Shown here: positions 7,338 to 15,774 of the stretch, one piece after another
Position numbering within the stretch: position 1 is the first letter of the stretch
Layout: the number at the start of each line of letters is the position of its first letter
The notes under the pieces: generated by a model
What the model was told of the DNA's origin: nothing
Database searches by the model: none
Seen by the model: only the letters and a program-made list of their open reading frames with translations
Translations under genes and position numbers: made by a program
Assembly: GCF_006442205.1 (NCBI RefSeq)
Contig: NZ_VFVR01000006.1
Span: 248,001 to 312,000, forward strand
Reading direction: 5' to 3'
Source of the DNA: Mesorhizobium sp. B2-3-12
GTDB taxonomy: Bacteria > Pseudomonadota > Alphaproteobacteria > Rhizobiales > Rhizobiaceae
Length of the DNA stretch: 64,000 nt

Positions 7338-8647
7338 GACCAGTCGCCCTCCGGCGTGCCGTTGAAGCGCTTCTTCAGGTCGGCCCAGCAGTCGATGTAA
7401 TTGTCCTGCCGGGTTTCCAGTTCCGCGCCGTAGCGGGTCAGCATCTGCGGATAGCGGGTCTCGAACATGAAGGCCATGGTATTGTCGAGCTTGACCGGTT
7501 TCAGCTCCGCGCGCGAGGCTTTTTCGAAGCCAGGCGCATCCGGGCCGTGCGCCAGCATCAGATTGTGCAGGCTGATGCCACCGGGAACGAAACCTTCCTC
7601 CTTGGCATCGTACTGGCCGTGGATCAGTCCCATGAATTCGCTCATGATGTTGCGGTGGTACCAGGGCGGCCGGAACGTATCCTCGGCCACCAGCCAGCGC
7701 GGCGGGAAGATGACGAAGTCGATGTTGGCGGTGCCTTCCTCGCCGCTCGGCGCGGTGAGAACCGTGAAGATCGATGGATCGGGGTGGTCGAACAGCAGTG
7801 CGCCGACCGGAGAAAACGTCGCCAGATCATATTTGTAAGGGGCGTAGTTGCCGTGCCAGGCGACGACGTCGAGTGGCGAATGGCCGATCTCGGTGACGTG
7901 GAAATTGCCGCACCATTTGACGATCAGCCGGCACGGCGTTTCCTTCTCCTCGAACCAGGCGCAGGGCGTCTTGAAGTCGCGCGGATTGGCCAGGCAATTG
8001 GCACCGATGGGGCCGCGATCAGGCAAGGTCAGCTTGGCGCCGTAGTTCTCGCAGACATAGCCGCGCACTTCGGTGTCGACCAGTTCGACCTTGAAGACGA
8101 GGCCGCGCGGCAGCACGGCGATCTCGCCGGGACGAAGCTCGATGACCCCCATCTCGGTGACAAGGCGCAAGCTGCCCACCTGCGGCACAACAAGCAGTTC
8201 ACCGTCGGCATTGAAAAAATGGTCGTCGACCATGGAGCGGTTGGCGACATAGACATGGGCAGCCATGCCGCTCTGCCCGAGCACGTCGCCGGCCGTGGTG
8301 ATCGTGCGCATGCCGGCGATAAAATCGGTCGGCTCTTTCGGCATCGGCACCGGGTTCCAGCGGTATTGGCCCAGCGCCAGTTCGTGGTCGCCGACATTCG
8401 GCGCGGTTTTCCACAAGGGATAGTTCGCGGCCTTGAAGCGGCCAGTGTGTTTTACGCTCGGCCGGATGCGGTAGAGCCAGGATCGCTCGTTGGTGCCACG
8501 CGGCGCGGTGAAGGGCGAACCGGAAAGCTGCTCGGCATAGAGGCCGTAGGCCGGCCGCTGCGGCGAGTTGCGCCCCTGCGGCAAGGAACCCGGCAATGTC
8601 TCGGTCTCAAAATCATTGCCGAAGCCCGGCATATAGGAAAAGGCCAT
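7334..8647 (-). CDS. hmgA: Homogentisate 1,2-dioxygenase
   Basis: This 437-residue Fe(II) ring-cleaving dioxygenase converts homogentisate to maleylacetoacetate. It starts with the family phrase YMPGFGNDFETE. The iron ligands expected for the family are visible as His in PPWYHRNIMSEF, Glu in SEFMGL and His in LHNLMLAHGPD (approximately residues 331, 337 and 367). The ATG at 8647 is preceded by GGGAGGA, an excellent ribosome site; an upstream in-frame start at 8680 would cross the promoter. It is the first gene of the hmgA-MBL-FAH operon and is divergent from a MarR-type regulator, with operator-like repeats in the 78 bp between them. Confidence 0.97.
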   Translation of the reverse strand: MAFSYMPGFGNDFETETLPGSLPQGRNSPQRPAYGLYAEQLSGSPFTAPRGTNERSWLYRIRPSVKHTGRFKAANYPLWKTAPNVGDHELALGQYRWNPVPMPKEPTDFIAGMRTITTAGDVLGQSGMAAHVYVANRSMVDDHFFNADGELLVVPQVGSLRLVTEMGVIELRPGEIAVLPRGLVFKVELVDTEVRGYVCENYGAKLTLPDRGPIGANCLANPRDFKTPCAWFEEKETPCRLIVKWCGNFHVTEIGHSPLDVVAWHGNYAPYKYDLATFSPVGALLFDHPDPSIFTVLTAPSGEEGTANIDFVIFPPRWLVAEDTFRPPWYHRNIMSEFMGLIHGQYDAKEEGFVPGGISLHNLMLAHGPDAPGFEKASRAELKPVKLDNTMAFMFETRYPQMLTRYGAELETRQDNYIDCWADLKKRFNGTPEGDWS

Positions 8648-8672
8648 CGCGTCCTCCCGGATTGACCAGATT

Positions 8673-8706
8673 GGTTTCATTTGTAACCATCGAGAATGTA
8701 ACTATC
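8673..8706. promoter_or_regulatory. Operator-like repeats between hmgA and the MarR gene
   Basis: An imperfect palindrome GGTTTCA-TT-TGTAACC (8673-8688) overlaps a direct repeat TGTAACCATC / TGTAACTATC (8682-8691 and 8697-8706). Such paired sites are typical of MarR/HmgR control of homogentisate genes. Binding by the adjacent regulator is inferred from position. Confidence 0.45.
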
Positions 8707-8725
8707 AATCTTCCGTTTTTCCCGG

Positions 8726-9175
8726 ATGCGGACAATGGACATCCTCGAACTTGAAAGCTTCCTGCCCTACCGGCTCTACCGGCTGGCCGACGCGGTCAGC
8801 CGCGAATTCTCGAAAGTCTACAAGGACCATTACGGCCTGACACGGCCGGAATGGCGCACGCTTTCCGGGCTTGGACAGCGCGGCACGATGACCGCGACGG
8901 CGCTCGGCGAGCAATCGGCCATGCACAAGACCAAGGTGTCCCGGGCCGTGTCCGAGTTGGAACGGCGGCGCTGGCTGCTGCGGACGCCTGACGAGAACGA
9001 CCGCCGCGTCGAGCATTTGACGCTGACCAAAGCGGGGCTTGCCGCCTATCGCGAGATGGTGCCGCTGGCAAAGGCGTTTGAGAGAGAGTTGCTGGCGAGG
9101 CTGGGCGCGGAAGAGCGGGTTGCGATTGTCAGCGGGGTGGCGGCTCTGGAGAGGGCATTGGAAGAAAAGAGCTGA
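8726..9175 (+). CDS. MarR-family regulator divergent from hmgA
   Basis: This 149-residue winged-helix regulator has the family pattern YGLTRPEWRTLSGLG, a recognition-helix region SAMHKTKVSRAVSELERR and a wing with TPDENDRRVEHL. Its place back to back with hmgA suggests it is an HmgR-like repressor released by homogentisate or a downstream intermediate, which is how this arrangement works in pseudomonads. The ATG at 8726 is listed; a second ATG at 8735 is equally possible because neither has a strong ribosome site. It is convergent with tdh. Confidence 0.88.
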   Translation: MRTMDILELESFLPYRLYRLADAVSREFSKVYKDHYGLTRPEWRTLSGLGQRGTMTATALGEQSAMHKTKVSRAVSELERRRWLLRTPDENDRRVEHLTLTKAGLAAYREMVPLAKAFERELLARLGAEERVAIVSGVAALERALEEKS

Positions 9176-9226
9176 AGGCCGGCGGGACAGCGTACAGACG
9201 TTTTAGCGGACGGCGCTATGCCGCCC

Positions 9227-10261
9227 TCACCAATCCATCACTACCTTGCCCGAACTGCCGCTGCGCATCGCGTCGAACCCGGCCTGATAATCGTCGATGC
9301 CAATCCGATGCGTGATCAGCCCGCTCACATCCAGCGGCCCCTGCACCAGGGCGATCATCTTGTACCAGGTCTCGAACATTTCGCGGCCATAGATGCCCTT
9401 CAGATGCAGCATCTTGAAGATGACCTTGTTCCAGTCGATCTCGAAGCCGGTCGGGGCTATGCCCAAAATGGCGATCTTGCCGCCATTGTTCATGGTGTCG
9501 ATCATGTCGCGGAAGGCAGGCGCGGCGCCCGACATTTCGAGGCCGACGTCGAACCCCTCGGTCATGCCAAGCGCCGGCATGACATCGCTCAGCTTTTCCT
9601 GCGAGGCATCGACGACGTGCTGGACGCCGAGCTTTTTGGCCAGCGCCAGCCGCACCGGGTTGATGTCGGTGATGACCACCTTTCGCGCACCGACGCATTG
9701 CGCCACCAGGGCCCCCATGATGCCGATCGGCCCGGCGCCGGTGACCAGCACATCCTCGCCGACCAGATCGAACGACAATGCGGTGTGGACGGCATTGCCA
9801 AGGGGATCGAAGATCGCCGCGATCTCGTCCGGCACGTCGTCGGGGATCGGCACGACATTGTGCTGGGGAATGGCCAGGTATTCGCCGAAGGCACCGGGAC
9901 GGTTGACGCCGACGCCGAGCGTGTTGCGGCACAGATGCCCTCGCCCGGCACGGCAGTTGCGGCAATGGCCGCAGACGATGTGGCCTTCGCCAGAGACGCG
10001 CTGGCCGACCTTGTATTCGGTGACCGCGGCGCCGAAATCGGCGACGGTGCCGACGAATTCATGGCCGGTCACCATCGGTACCGGCACCGTCTTCTGCGCC
10101 CACTGGTCCCAATTGTAGATATGCACGTCTGTGCCGCAGATCGCGGTCTTTTTGACCTTGATCAGCACATCGTTGGGGCCGATCTCCGGCACCGGCACCT
10201 CTTCCATCCAGATGCCTGGCTCGGCCTTGGCCTTCACCAGCGCCTTCATCATGTTCGACAT
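9227..10261 (-). CDS. tdh: L-threonine 3-dehydrogenase
   Basis: This 344-residue zinc-dependent medium-chain dehydrogenase oxidises L-threonine to 2-amino-3-ketobutyrate with NAD+. The catalytic zinc region is ICGTDVHIYN plus the GHEFVG histidine. The structural zinc is held by the cysteine cluster CGHCRNCRAGRGHLC. The Rossmann motif GAGPIG is near residue 173. Length and order match E. coli Tdh. It follows kbl after a 45-bp gap on the same strand, so the unstable product can pass directly to the ligase. Confidence 0.96.
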   Translation of the reverse strand: MSNMMKALVKAKAEPGIWMEEVPVPEIGPNDVLIKVKKTAICGTDVHIYNWDQWAQKTVPVPMVTGHEFVGTVADFGAAVTEYKVGQRVSGEGHIVCGHCRNCRAGRGHLCRNTLGVGVNRPGAFGEYLAIPQHNVVPIPDDVPDEIAAIFDPLGNAVHTALSFDLVGEDVLVTGAGPIGIMGALVAQCVGARKVVITDINPVRLALAKKLGVQHVVDASQEKLSDVMPALGMTEGFDVGLEMSGAAPAFRDMIDTMNNGGKIAILGIAPTGFEIDWNKVIFKMLHLKGIYGREMFETWYKMIALVQGPLDVSGLITHRIGIDDYQAGFDAMRSGSSGKVVMDW

Positions 10262-10306
10262 TCTTTTGTCCCTTGAATCTCTTGATCCGGAGCAGCTTTT
10301 CGACGC

Positions 10307-11494
10307 TCAGGAAATCACGCCCAATTCCCTGCCGACCGCGCCGAAGGCCTCCACCGCGCGGTCAATGTCGACAGTGGAATGCGCCGCCGACATCTGCGTG
10401 CGGATGCGCGCCTGGCCCTTCGGCACCACCGGGAACGAGAATCCGATGACATAGATGCCGCGCTTCAGCATGCGCGCCGCCATCTCCTGCGCCAGCGTCG
10501 CATCGCCCAGCATCACCGGGATGATCGGATGATCCGCGCCTGCCAGCGTGAAGCCGAGCTTGCCCATCTCGGACCTGAACCGTGCCGCATTGGCATATAG
10601 GCGCTCGCGCAAGGCATCGCCATTGCGGATCAGGTCGAAGACCTTGATCGAGGCGCCGGCGATCGCCGGCATCAGCGTGTTGGAAAAGAGATAGGGCCGC
10701 GAGCGCTGGCGCAGCCAGTCGACCACCTGTTTCTTGCCGGACGTATAGCCTCCAGAGGCGCCGCCGAGCGCCTTGCCGAGCGTGCCGGTGATGATGTCCA
10801 CCCTGCCCTCGACGCCGCAATGTTCCGCCGAGCCCCGGCCATTCTTGCCGACGAAGCCGACCGCATGGCTGTCATCGACCATGACCATGGCATCGTACTT
10901 TTCGGCGAGATCGCAGACGCCCTTCAAATTGGCGATGATGCCGTCCATGGAAAACACGCCGTCGGTGGCGATCAGCCGGAAGCGGCAATCCCTGGCTTCC
11001 TTCAACCGCGCTTCCAGATCGGCCATGTCGTTGTTGGCGTAGCGGAAGCGTTTGGCCTTCGACAGCCGGACACCATCGATGATCGAGGCGTGGTTGAGCG
11101 CGTCGGAAATGATCGCGTCCTCCTCGCCCAGCAGCGTTTCGAACAGGCCGCCATTGGCGTCGAAGCAGGAGCCGTAAAGGATGGTGTCGTCCATGCCGAG
11201 GAAGGATGAAATCGTCGCCTCGAGCTGCTTGTGCTCCTCCTGCGTGCCGCAGATGAAGCGCACCGAGGCCATGCCGTAGCCGTAGCGGTCGAGCGCCTGC
11301 GTGGCCGCCGCGCGTAGGTCCGCGCTGTCGGCGAGGCCGAGATAGTTGTTGGCGCAGAAATTCAGCACCTTCTCGCCGCCGACCTCGATTTCGGCCGACT
11401 GCGTCGAGGAAATCACCCGCTCGGACTTGTAAAGGCCGGCGGATTTCAGCCCTGCAAGCTCGCTGTCGATGTGGGAGAGAAATGCTGCGGTCAT
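10307..11494 (-). CDS. kbl: Glycine C-acetyltransferase (2-amino-3-ketobutyrate CoA ligase)
   Basis: This 395-residue PLP enzyme of the alpha-oxoamine synthase family cleaves 2-amino-3-ketobutyrate with CoA into glycine and acetyl-CoA. The PLP lysine is in TGTLGKALGGASGG. Cofactor-binding elements are MVDDSHAVGFVG and DALNHASIIDG. Length is standard. With tdh downstream it forms the two-step threonine-to-glycine pathway. The promoter must lie in the 307-bp gap shared with the divergent GGDEF-EAL gene. Confidence 0.96.
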   Translation of the reverse strand: MTAAFLSHIDSELAGLKSAGLYKSERVISSTQSAEIEVGGEKVLNFCANNYLGLADSADLRAAATQALDRYGYGMASVRFICGTQEEHKQLEATISSFLGMDDTILYGSCFDANGGLFETLLGEEDAIISDALNHASIIDGVRLSKAKRFRYANNDMADLEARLKEARDCRFRLIATDGVFSMDGIIANLKGVCDLAEKYDAMVMVDDSHAVGFVGKNGRGSAEHCGVEGRVDIITGTLGKALGGASGGYTSGKKQVVDWLRQRSRPYLFSNTLMPAIAGASIKVFDLIRNGDALRERLYANAARFRSEMGKLGFTLAGADHPIIPVMLGDATLAQEMAARMLKRGIYVIGFSFPVVPKGQARIRTQMSAAHSTVDIDRAVEAFGAVGRELGVIS

Positions 11495-11801
11495 GATCAG
11501 GCCTCGTTTGACGTGGGCAGACTGTCGTCCCGCCCGCGCAAAAAATCCATCGCAAAAGCGACCGCAAGGGGTGGCCGGGCAGCATCAGCTGGGCGCAATG
11601 GACATTGCCCAAGTGATCGCCCGGCACGCATGGATTGACGAATGCTCAAATGCGGGCCGGCCACGAAAGAACCCGATAACCATTTCGCGATCTTTCCGCT
11701 CCTCCCCCTTGCCGGCCAGCCGTCGACTTCCGGTCCTGTTAACGTTTGCAGTTCAATGGTGCTCATACAGAAATCCGTTGGCTAGAGGGCCGCCCCCGAA
11801 C
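11495..11801. other. Intergenic region between kbl and the GGDEF-EAL gene
   Basis: These 307 bp must hold both divergent promoters. The long downstream frame stays open through the region on the plus strand, but its translation is unlike any domain and lacks a ribosome site until 11802. I see no convincing operator, RNA structure or small gene here. Confidence 0.5.
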
Positions 11802-13874
11802 ATGTCTCAGCAGCCGGTGCAAACCGTTTCAGGCAAGCTCATACTGCTGATCAAGGCTGGCTACTGGCTGGCGCTGCTGATCATTGCCGCCATGGTGGCG
11901 GCCTCCTTCGTCCTGCTGCAGCAGACGATGGCCACGCAGCAGCACAACCACACCTTGCTCGACATCGTCGGCACGCAAAAGACGTTGTCGCAGCGCATCG
12001 TCTTCCTTGCCAGCGCGACGGGCGTCGCCTCGCGCGACAAGCAGCCGGCGCTGGTCAGCGCGCTGAAGCAGGCTACGGCGGAGTTCGAGACGAACTACGA
12101 TCTGCTGCTCAAGCAGACAGGCGCGGATCCGGAATCGCCAGCCAAGCGCGATGCGAAGTCGATCGAGAGCGTGCTTTTCGCCAAACCCTTCCATCTCGAC
12201 TATTTCTCGGTCGGCCTGATCGCCAATGGCGACCGTCTGATCTCGGCGCTGGAATCGCAGCTCAACCTTGGCGACAATGGCGGCTACAAGGGCGGCGCCG
12301 AACGCGTCAACCTCGATGCCTCGGTCGCCAATGCCACACTGTCCGGCTATGCCGCGCTCGGCCAGCGCATCAGCGCCGATGCCGACGAGCGCTCCGAAAA
12401 GCTGCTTACCCTCCACCGCACGCTGTTCTACGCCACCCTCGGCGTGATCCTGCTGGTGGCGCTGTTCATCTTCAGGCCGATGTCCAACGCGATCCTGCGC
12501 AAGACCCGTGAACTGGTCGAGGCGCGCAATTCGATGGCCTTCATCGCAGTTCATGACGGGCTGACCGGCCTGCACAACCGCACCTTCCTGACCGACCATT
12601 TCGAGACGCTGATCAAGGGCGCGCACCGGCGACGCGAGCGGCTGGCCGTCGTGCAGCTCGACCTCGACCGGTTCAAGCAGATCAACGATACGCTCGGCCA
12701 CGCCGCCGGTGACTATGTGCTGGTGGTGACGGCGCAGCGCATGCGCGATTCCTGCCGGGCGTCGGATCTCTGCGCGCGGCTCGGTGGCGACGAATTCGTG
12801 ATGATCCTCAACGGAGCCGGCAGCACCGAGGACATCAACATGCTGGCCCGGCGTATCCTGGCGCATATCAACGAGCCGATCGTGTTTCAGGGCACCACCA
12901 TTCTTCCGGGCGCCAGCGGCGGTATCGCGGTCTATCCGATCGACGCCGACAATGCCCAGGACCTGCTGGTTCATGCCGATCTGGCGCTTTACTCGGCCAA
13001 GAAGATGGGCGGCGGCAACTTCTCGTTCTTCTCGGAGGAATTGCGCAGGGAACTCGACTACCGCAAGCAGCTCGAACACGACATCAAGGTCGCCATTTCC
13101 GAAAAGGCGTTCCAGGTCTATTTCCAGCCGCAGGTTTCGCTGACCAACGGCACCATCAGCGGCATCGAGGCGCTGGTGCGCTGGAACCATCCCGAACGCG
13201 GCATGATCTCGCCGGGTGAATTCATCCCGGTTGCCGAGAAATGCGGGTTCATGCCTGAGATCGGCCGCATCGTGATCAGCAAGGCGATCAACGAGGCCGC
13301 CGAATGGAACCGTGCCGGGATTGCTTTCGGACGGCTTGCCGTCAATGTCTCGGGCACCGAGTTGCGCGAGCACGATTTCGATGTGTTTCTGTTCGGGACG
13401 CTGGAGAAAGCGGGGCTGCCGCCGCAGAAACTGTCGCTCGAAATCGTCGAATCCGTCATTCTCGACGACGAGAAGACAGGGATCGCGGCGAAGCTGCGTC
13501 AGATCAGGGCCGCCGGCGTCCATCTGGAGCTTGACGACTTCGGCACCGGCTATGCTTCGCTGAGCCACGTCAACCCGAACGAGATCGACCGGCTCAAGAT
13601 CGACCGCCGCTTCGTCCAGAACATCCATGAGAATGGCGACAACTCCAAGATCGTGCGCGCCATCACGGAGCTTGCCCGGGGGCTGGGCATTTCCATCGTC
13701 GCCGAGGGCGCCGAAACCGAGGCGGAGCTCGACTCGCTGATGGCGATCGGCTGCGACCAGGTGCAAGGCTATTCCATCGCCTTCCCGATGCCGCATGACA
13801 AGGCGCTCGAATGGCTGACGGCCCGTATGCCGAAGAAGGCCAGGCTGACAGTCCTGCAGGGCAGCCTCGCGTAA
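11802..13874 (+). CDS. Membrane GGDEF-EAL protein with PilJ-like periplasmic domain
   Basis: This 690-residue cyclic-di-GMP enzyme has a membrane segment near residues 12-35, a periplasmic region of about 170 residues with a PilJ-like phrase GTQKTLSQRIVFLA, and a second membrane segment near 208-228. A GGDEF domain (RLGGDEFVM near 328) and a C-terminal EAL domain (GIEALVRW near 455, DDFGTGYASL, DRLKIDRRFV) follow. Both active-site motifs look intact, so it could make and break cyclic-di-GMP. The ATG at 11802 starts just before the first membrane segment. Signal and output pathway are unknown. Confidence 0.92.
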   Translation: MSQQPVQTVSGKLILLIKAGYWLALLIIAAMVAASFVLLQQTMATQQHNHTLLDIVGTQKTLSQRIVFLASATGVASRDKQPALVSALKQATAEFETNYDLLLKQTGADPESPAKRDAKSIESVLFAKPFHLDYFSVGLIANGDRLISALESQLNLGDNGGYKGGAERVNLDASVANATLSGYAALGQRISADADERSEKLLTLHRTLFYATLGVILLVALFIFRPMSNAILRKTRELVEARNSMAFIAVHDGLTGLHNRTFLTDHFETLIKGAHRRRERLAVVQLDLDRFKQINDTLGHAAGDYVLVVTAQRMRDSCRASDLCARLGGDEFVMILNGAGSTEDINMLARRILAHINEPIVFQGTTILPGASGGIAVYPIDADNAQDLLVHADLALYSAKKMGGGNFSFFSEELRRELDYRKQLEHDIKVAISEKAFQVYFQPQVSLTNGTISGIEALVRWNHPERGMISPGEFIPVAEKCGFMPEIGRIVISKAINEAAEWNRAGIAFGRLAVNVSGTELREHDFDVFLFGTLEKAGLPPQKLSLEIVESVILDDEKTGIAAKLRQIRAAGVHLELDDFGTGYASLSHVNPNEIDRLKIDRRFVQNIHENGDNSKIVRAITELARGLGISIVAEGAETEAELDSLMAIGCDQVQGYSIAFPMPHDKALEWLTARMPKKARLTVLQGSLA

Positions 13875-13940
13875 ACCGGACCATCCTTGACAAGCAGCCG
13901 GGGAAATGGCGGCCTGTGCCGATCGCAGGGGGTGCGGCCC

Positions 13941-14681
13941 ATGACATTCTTTTGGTTTGCCCTGGCGGCCATTTTGATGTCCGCGCTGCCAGCCTACGGG
14001 GCGGATCGCACCATCTATCTCACCTTCGACGACGGACCGCTGAACGGCACAAGCAATATCCTCGACGTGCTGGAGGCGGAGCAGGTACCCGCAACGCTGT
14101 TCATGGTCGGCATGCATGCGCAGGCCAGTGCTTCCAACGGAAACCTGGTGCGGCGCGCCAAGGCGATGCCGTTGGTGACGATCGGCAACCACAGCTACAG
14201 TCACGCCTACAATCACTACCGGCATTTCTATGGCGATACCGAAGGCGTGGTGGCCGACATGCTCAGGGCCAACACCGTACTGGGCCTGAAGCCGGAAGTG
14301 CATGCGCGCCTGCCGGGGCGCGATGTGTTCCGGCTGCCGTCGATGTCAAAGAACGACAATTCGCTTGGGCAGGCGCAGGCAGGGCGTGAGGATCCCGACT
14401 ATGAGTTCGTCGCGGCTTCCGGCTTCTATCTCTACGGCTGGGATCACGAATGGGTGCACAAGGACAGCGGCGAGCCGGTGCAGAGCGTCGACCATCTGGT
14501 CAGCGAGATCGATCATCTGTTCGGCTATGGCCATTTCGCCAAACCCGGCAAGCTGATCCTTTTGATGCATGACGAGATGTTCCAGGACGGCTTCGACGGC
14601 AAGACGCAACTGACCAACCTGATCACCGCGCTGAAGCTGCGCCATTACGCCTTTGGAAAAATCCCAAGCTATGACGACTGA
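13941..14681 (+). CDS. Secreted polysaccharide deacetylase
   Basis: This 246-residue NodB-homology enzyme is probably exported through the signal peptide ending at ALPAYGAD. The metal and catalytic motifs are LTFDDGP near residues 30-36 and NHSYSHAY near 89-96, plus LILLMHDE near the C-terminus. The usual RPPYG motif is altered here (RLPGRDVFRLPS). It removes acetyl or formyl groups from a cell-surface or environmental polysaccharide; the substrate is unknown. The ATG at 13941 gives a proper signal peptide, whereas an earlier in-frame ATG at 13887 does not. It follows the cyclic-di-GMP gene by 66 bp on the same strand. Confidence 0.9.
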   Translation: MTFFWFALAAILMSALPAYGADRTIYLTFDDGPLNGTSNILDVLEAEQVPATLFMVGMHAQASASNGNLVRRAKAMPLVTIGNHSYSHAYNHYRHFYGDTEGVVADMLRANTVLGLKPEVHARLPGRDVFRLPSMSKNDNSLGQAQAGREDPDYEFVAASGFYLYGWDHEWVHKDSGEPVQSVDHLVSEIDHLFGYGHFAKPGKLILLMHDEMFQDGFDGKTQLTNLITALKLRHYAFGKIPSYDD

Positions 14682-14699
14682 GCCATCAGGCCGGCACTC

Positions 14700-15128
14700 C
14701 TAGCTCTCCACATTCTCCCGCAATACGGCCAGCACCTGCGCAAACTCCGCCAGACGCTCGTCAGGCAGTCCTGTGCGCAGCCGCTTGTCGAAGACAAGTG
14801 CCGCTTGCCGCAATCTCTCGAACAGCGCTTCTCCAGCCTCCGTCAACTCGACCAGATGAACCCGGCGGTTGACGGGATCGCGCCGCCGCGTCAGCAGGCC
14901 CTGCGCCTCCATCGCATTGAGATGATGGGTCAGCGTCGCACCCTGGATGCCGATCATGCCGGCAAGTTCGCGTTGATTGGCAAGCTCGCTCGACTTAACC
15001 GAAAGCAGCGTGAGCCAGACCGGCAATGTGCCGCCTGCCTCGACCAAGGCGGCGTCGAAAGCCTGAGCGACAAGCTTTGCGGTGCGGCCGAGATTCATGC
15101 CGACCGGCGGGCGTTCAAAAGGCGTCAT
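14700..15128 (-). CDS. MarR-family regulator paired with a membrane protein
   Basis: This 142-residue winged-helix protein contains LAGMIGIQGATLTHHLNAME, the recognition region, and the wing RRRDPVNRRVHLVEL. It is divergent from the small membrane-protein gene at 15244. The region between them carries a perfect 15-bp palindrome matching the TTAG-rich style of MarR operators, so it probably represses itself and that gene. The ligand is unknown. Confidence 0.9.
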   Translation of the reverse strand: MTPFERPPVGMNLGRTAKLVAQAFDAALVEAGGTLPVWLTLLSVKSSELANQRELAGMIGIQGATLTHHLNAMEAQGLLTRRRDPVNRRVHLVELTEAGEALFERLRQAALVFDKRLRTGLPDERLAEFAQVLAVLRENVES

Positions 15129-15186
15129 CGCCGGACACTAGACGGTGTTTTCGCAGGATGGAACAAGCTTCGCTTTGTACATTGAC

Positions 15187-15206
15187 ATCTAATGATTAGA
15201 TATCTA
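15187..15206. promoter_or_regulatory. Overlapping palindromes, MarR operator candidate
   Basis: ATCTAATGATTAGAT (15187-15201) is a perfect 15-bp palindrome. TAGATATCTA (15197-15206) is a second perfect palindrome that overlaps it. They lie midway between the divergent MarR gene and the membrane-protein gene and have the symmetry and AT content of MarR boxes. Confidence 0.55.
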
Positions 15207-15243
15207 ACTATTGCATATGACGAGCGAGAGAAGGATAGCCGGC

Positions 15244-15651
15244 ATGCAGTATGTCTACATCGTCGTGATCGGCCTTCACGTCGTGGCCGGAGTGTTCTGG
15301 GCCGGCACCACCGTCACGCTTGCCCGCGATCCCGAGATCAAGGCGGAACGCTTCATCCGGCCGCAATTGGGCGCGGCCGGCATGGTTTTCCTGACCGGAG
15401 CGCTGCTGTGGTATTTATTTCACGGCGCCTATTTCGGCTCGATGGAAATGGTGCTGGCGCTCGGCATCCTGACCGCATCCGCCGCCGCCGGCGTGCTCGG
15501 CGCCATGGTCAGGGCGCCCAGCCGGCGGCTTGCCGGCGCCAGTGCGGATATCGAAACCCAACTGCGCGCCAGAATGGCCATGGGCGAACGCATTGCCGCA
15601 AGGCTGCTGGCGATCACCGTGCTGTGCATGGCGGTCGCCAGGATGGTTTGA
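15244..15651 (+). CDS. Small inner-membrane protein of unknown function
   Basis: This 135-residue protein has four predicted membrane segments (about residues 3-20, 40-58, 65-85 and 115-133). The first is GLHVVAGVFWAGTT, a pattern seen in CopD-like and other small membrane proteins with an early His. The ATG at 15244 is preceded by GAGAGAAGGA; an earlier ATG at 15211 adds only a polar leader. It is divergent from a MarR regulator with an operator-like palindrome between, so it is probably inducible. Export or sensing are possible roles, but nothing in the sequence decides it. Confidence 0.8.
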   Translation: MQYVYIVVIGLHVVAGVFWAGTTVTLARDPEIKAERFIRPQLGAAGMVFLTGALLWYLFHGAYFGSMEMVLALGILTASAAAGVLGAMVRAPSRRLAGASADIETQLRARMAMGERIAARLLAITVLCMAVARMV

Positions 15652-15668
15652 GCACCAACCCACAAGAT

Positions 15669-15756
15669 CGCACGTTGTCAGGCGACAAGCCAAACGTGCG
15701 GGCGCGCGGCCAGGCCGGCATACAAGGGCTCTCGTAGGCAGGTCCGACCGCGCGCC
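15669..15756. terminator. Two adjacent hairpins between convergent genes
   Basis: The first hairpin has arms CGCACGTT (15669-15676) and AACGTGCG (15693-15700). The second has perfect 9-bp arms GGCGCGCGG (15701-15709) and CCGCGCGCC (15748-15756) followed by ACCATTTTC. They sit between the stops of two convergent genes and may end transcription in both directions. No strong T run is present, so this is tentative. Confidence 0.4.
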
Positions 15757-15774
15757 ACCATTTTCTTGATGGGT

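Noticed and set aside
11829..14303. An 824-codon open frame antisense to the GGDEF-EAL gene
   Set aside because: It is the mirror of a real gene in high-GC DNA. The translation is rich in Arg, His, Gln and Gly with no domain, and the plus-strand gene has intact motifs.
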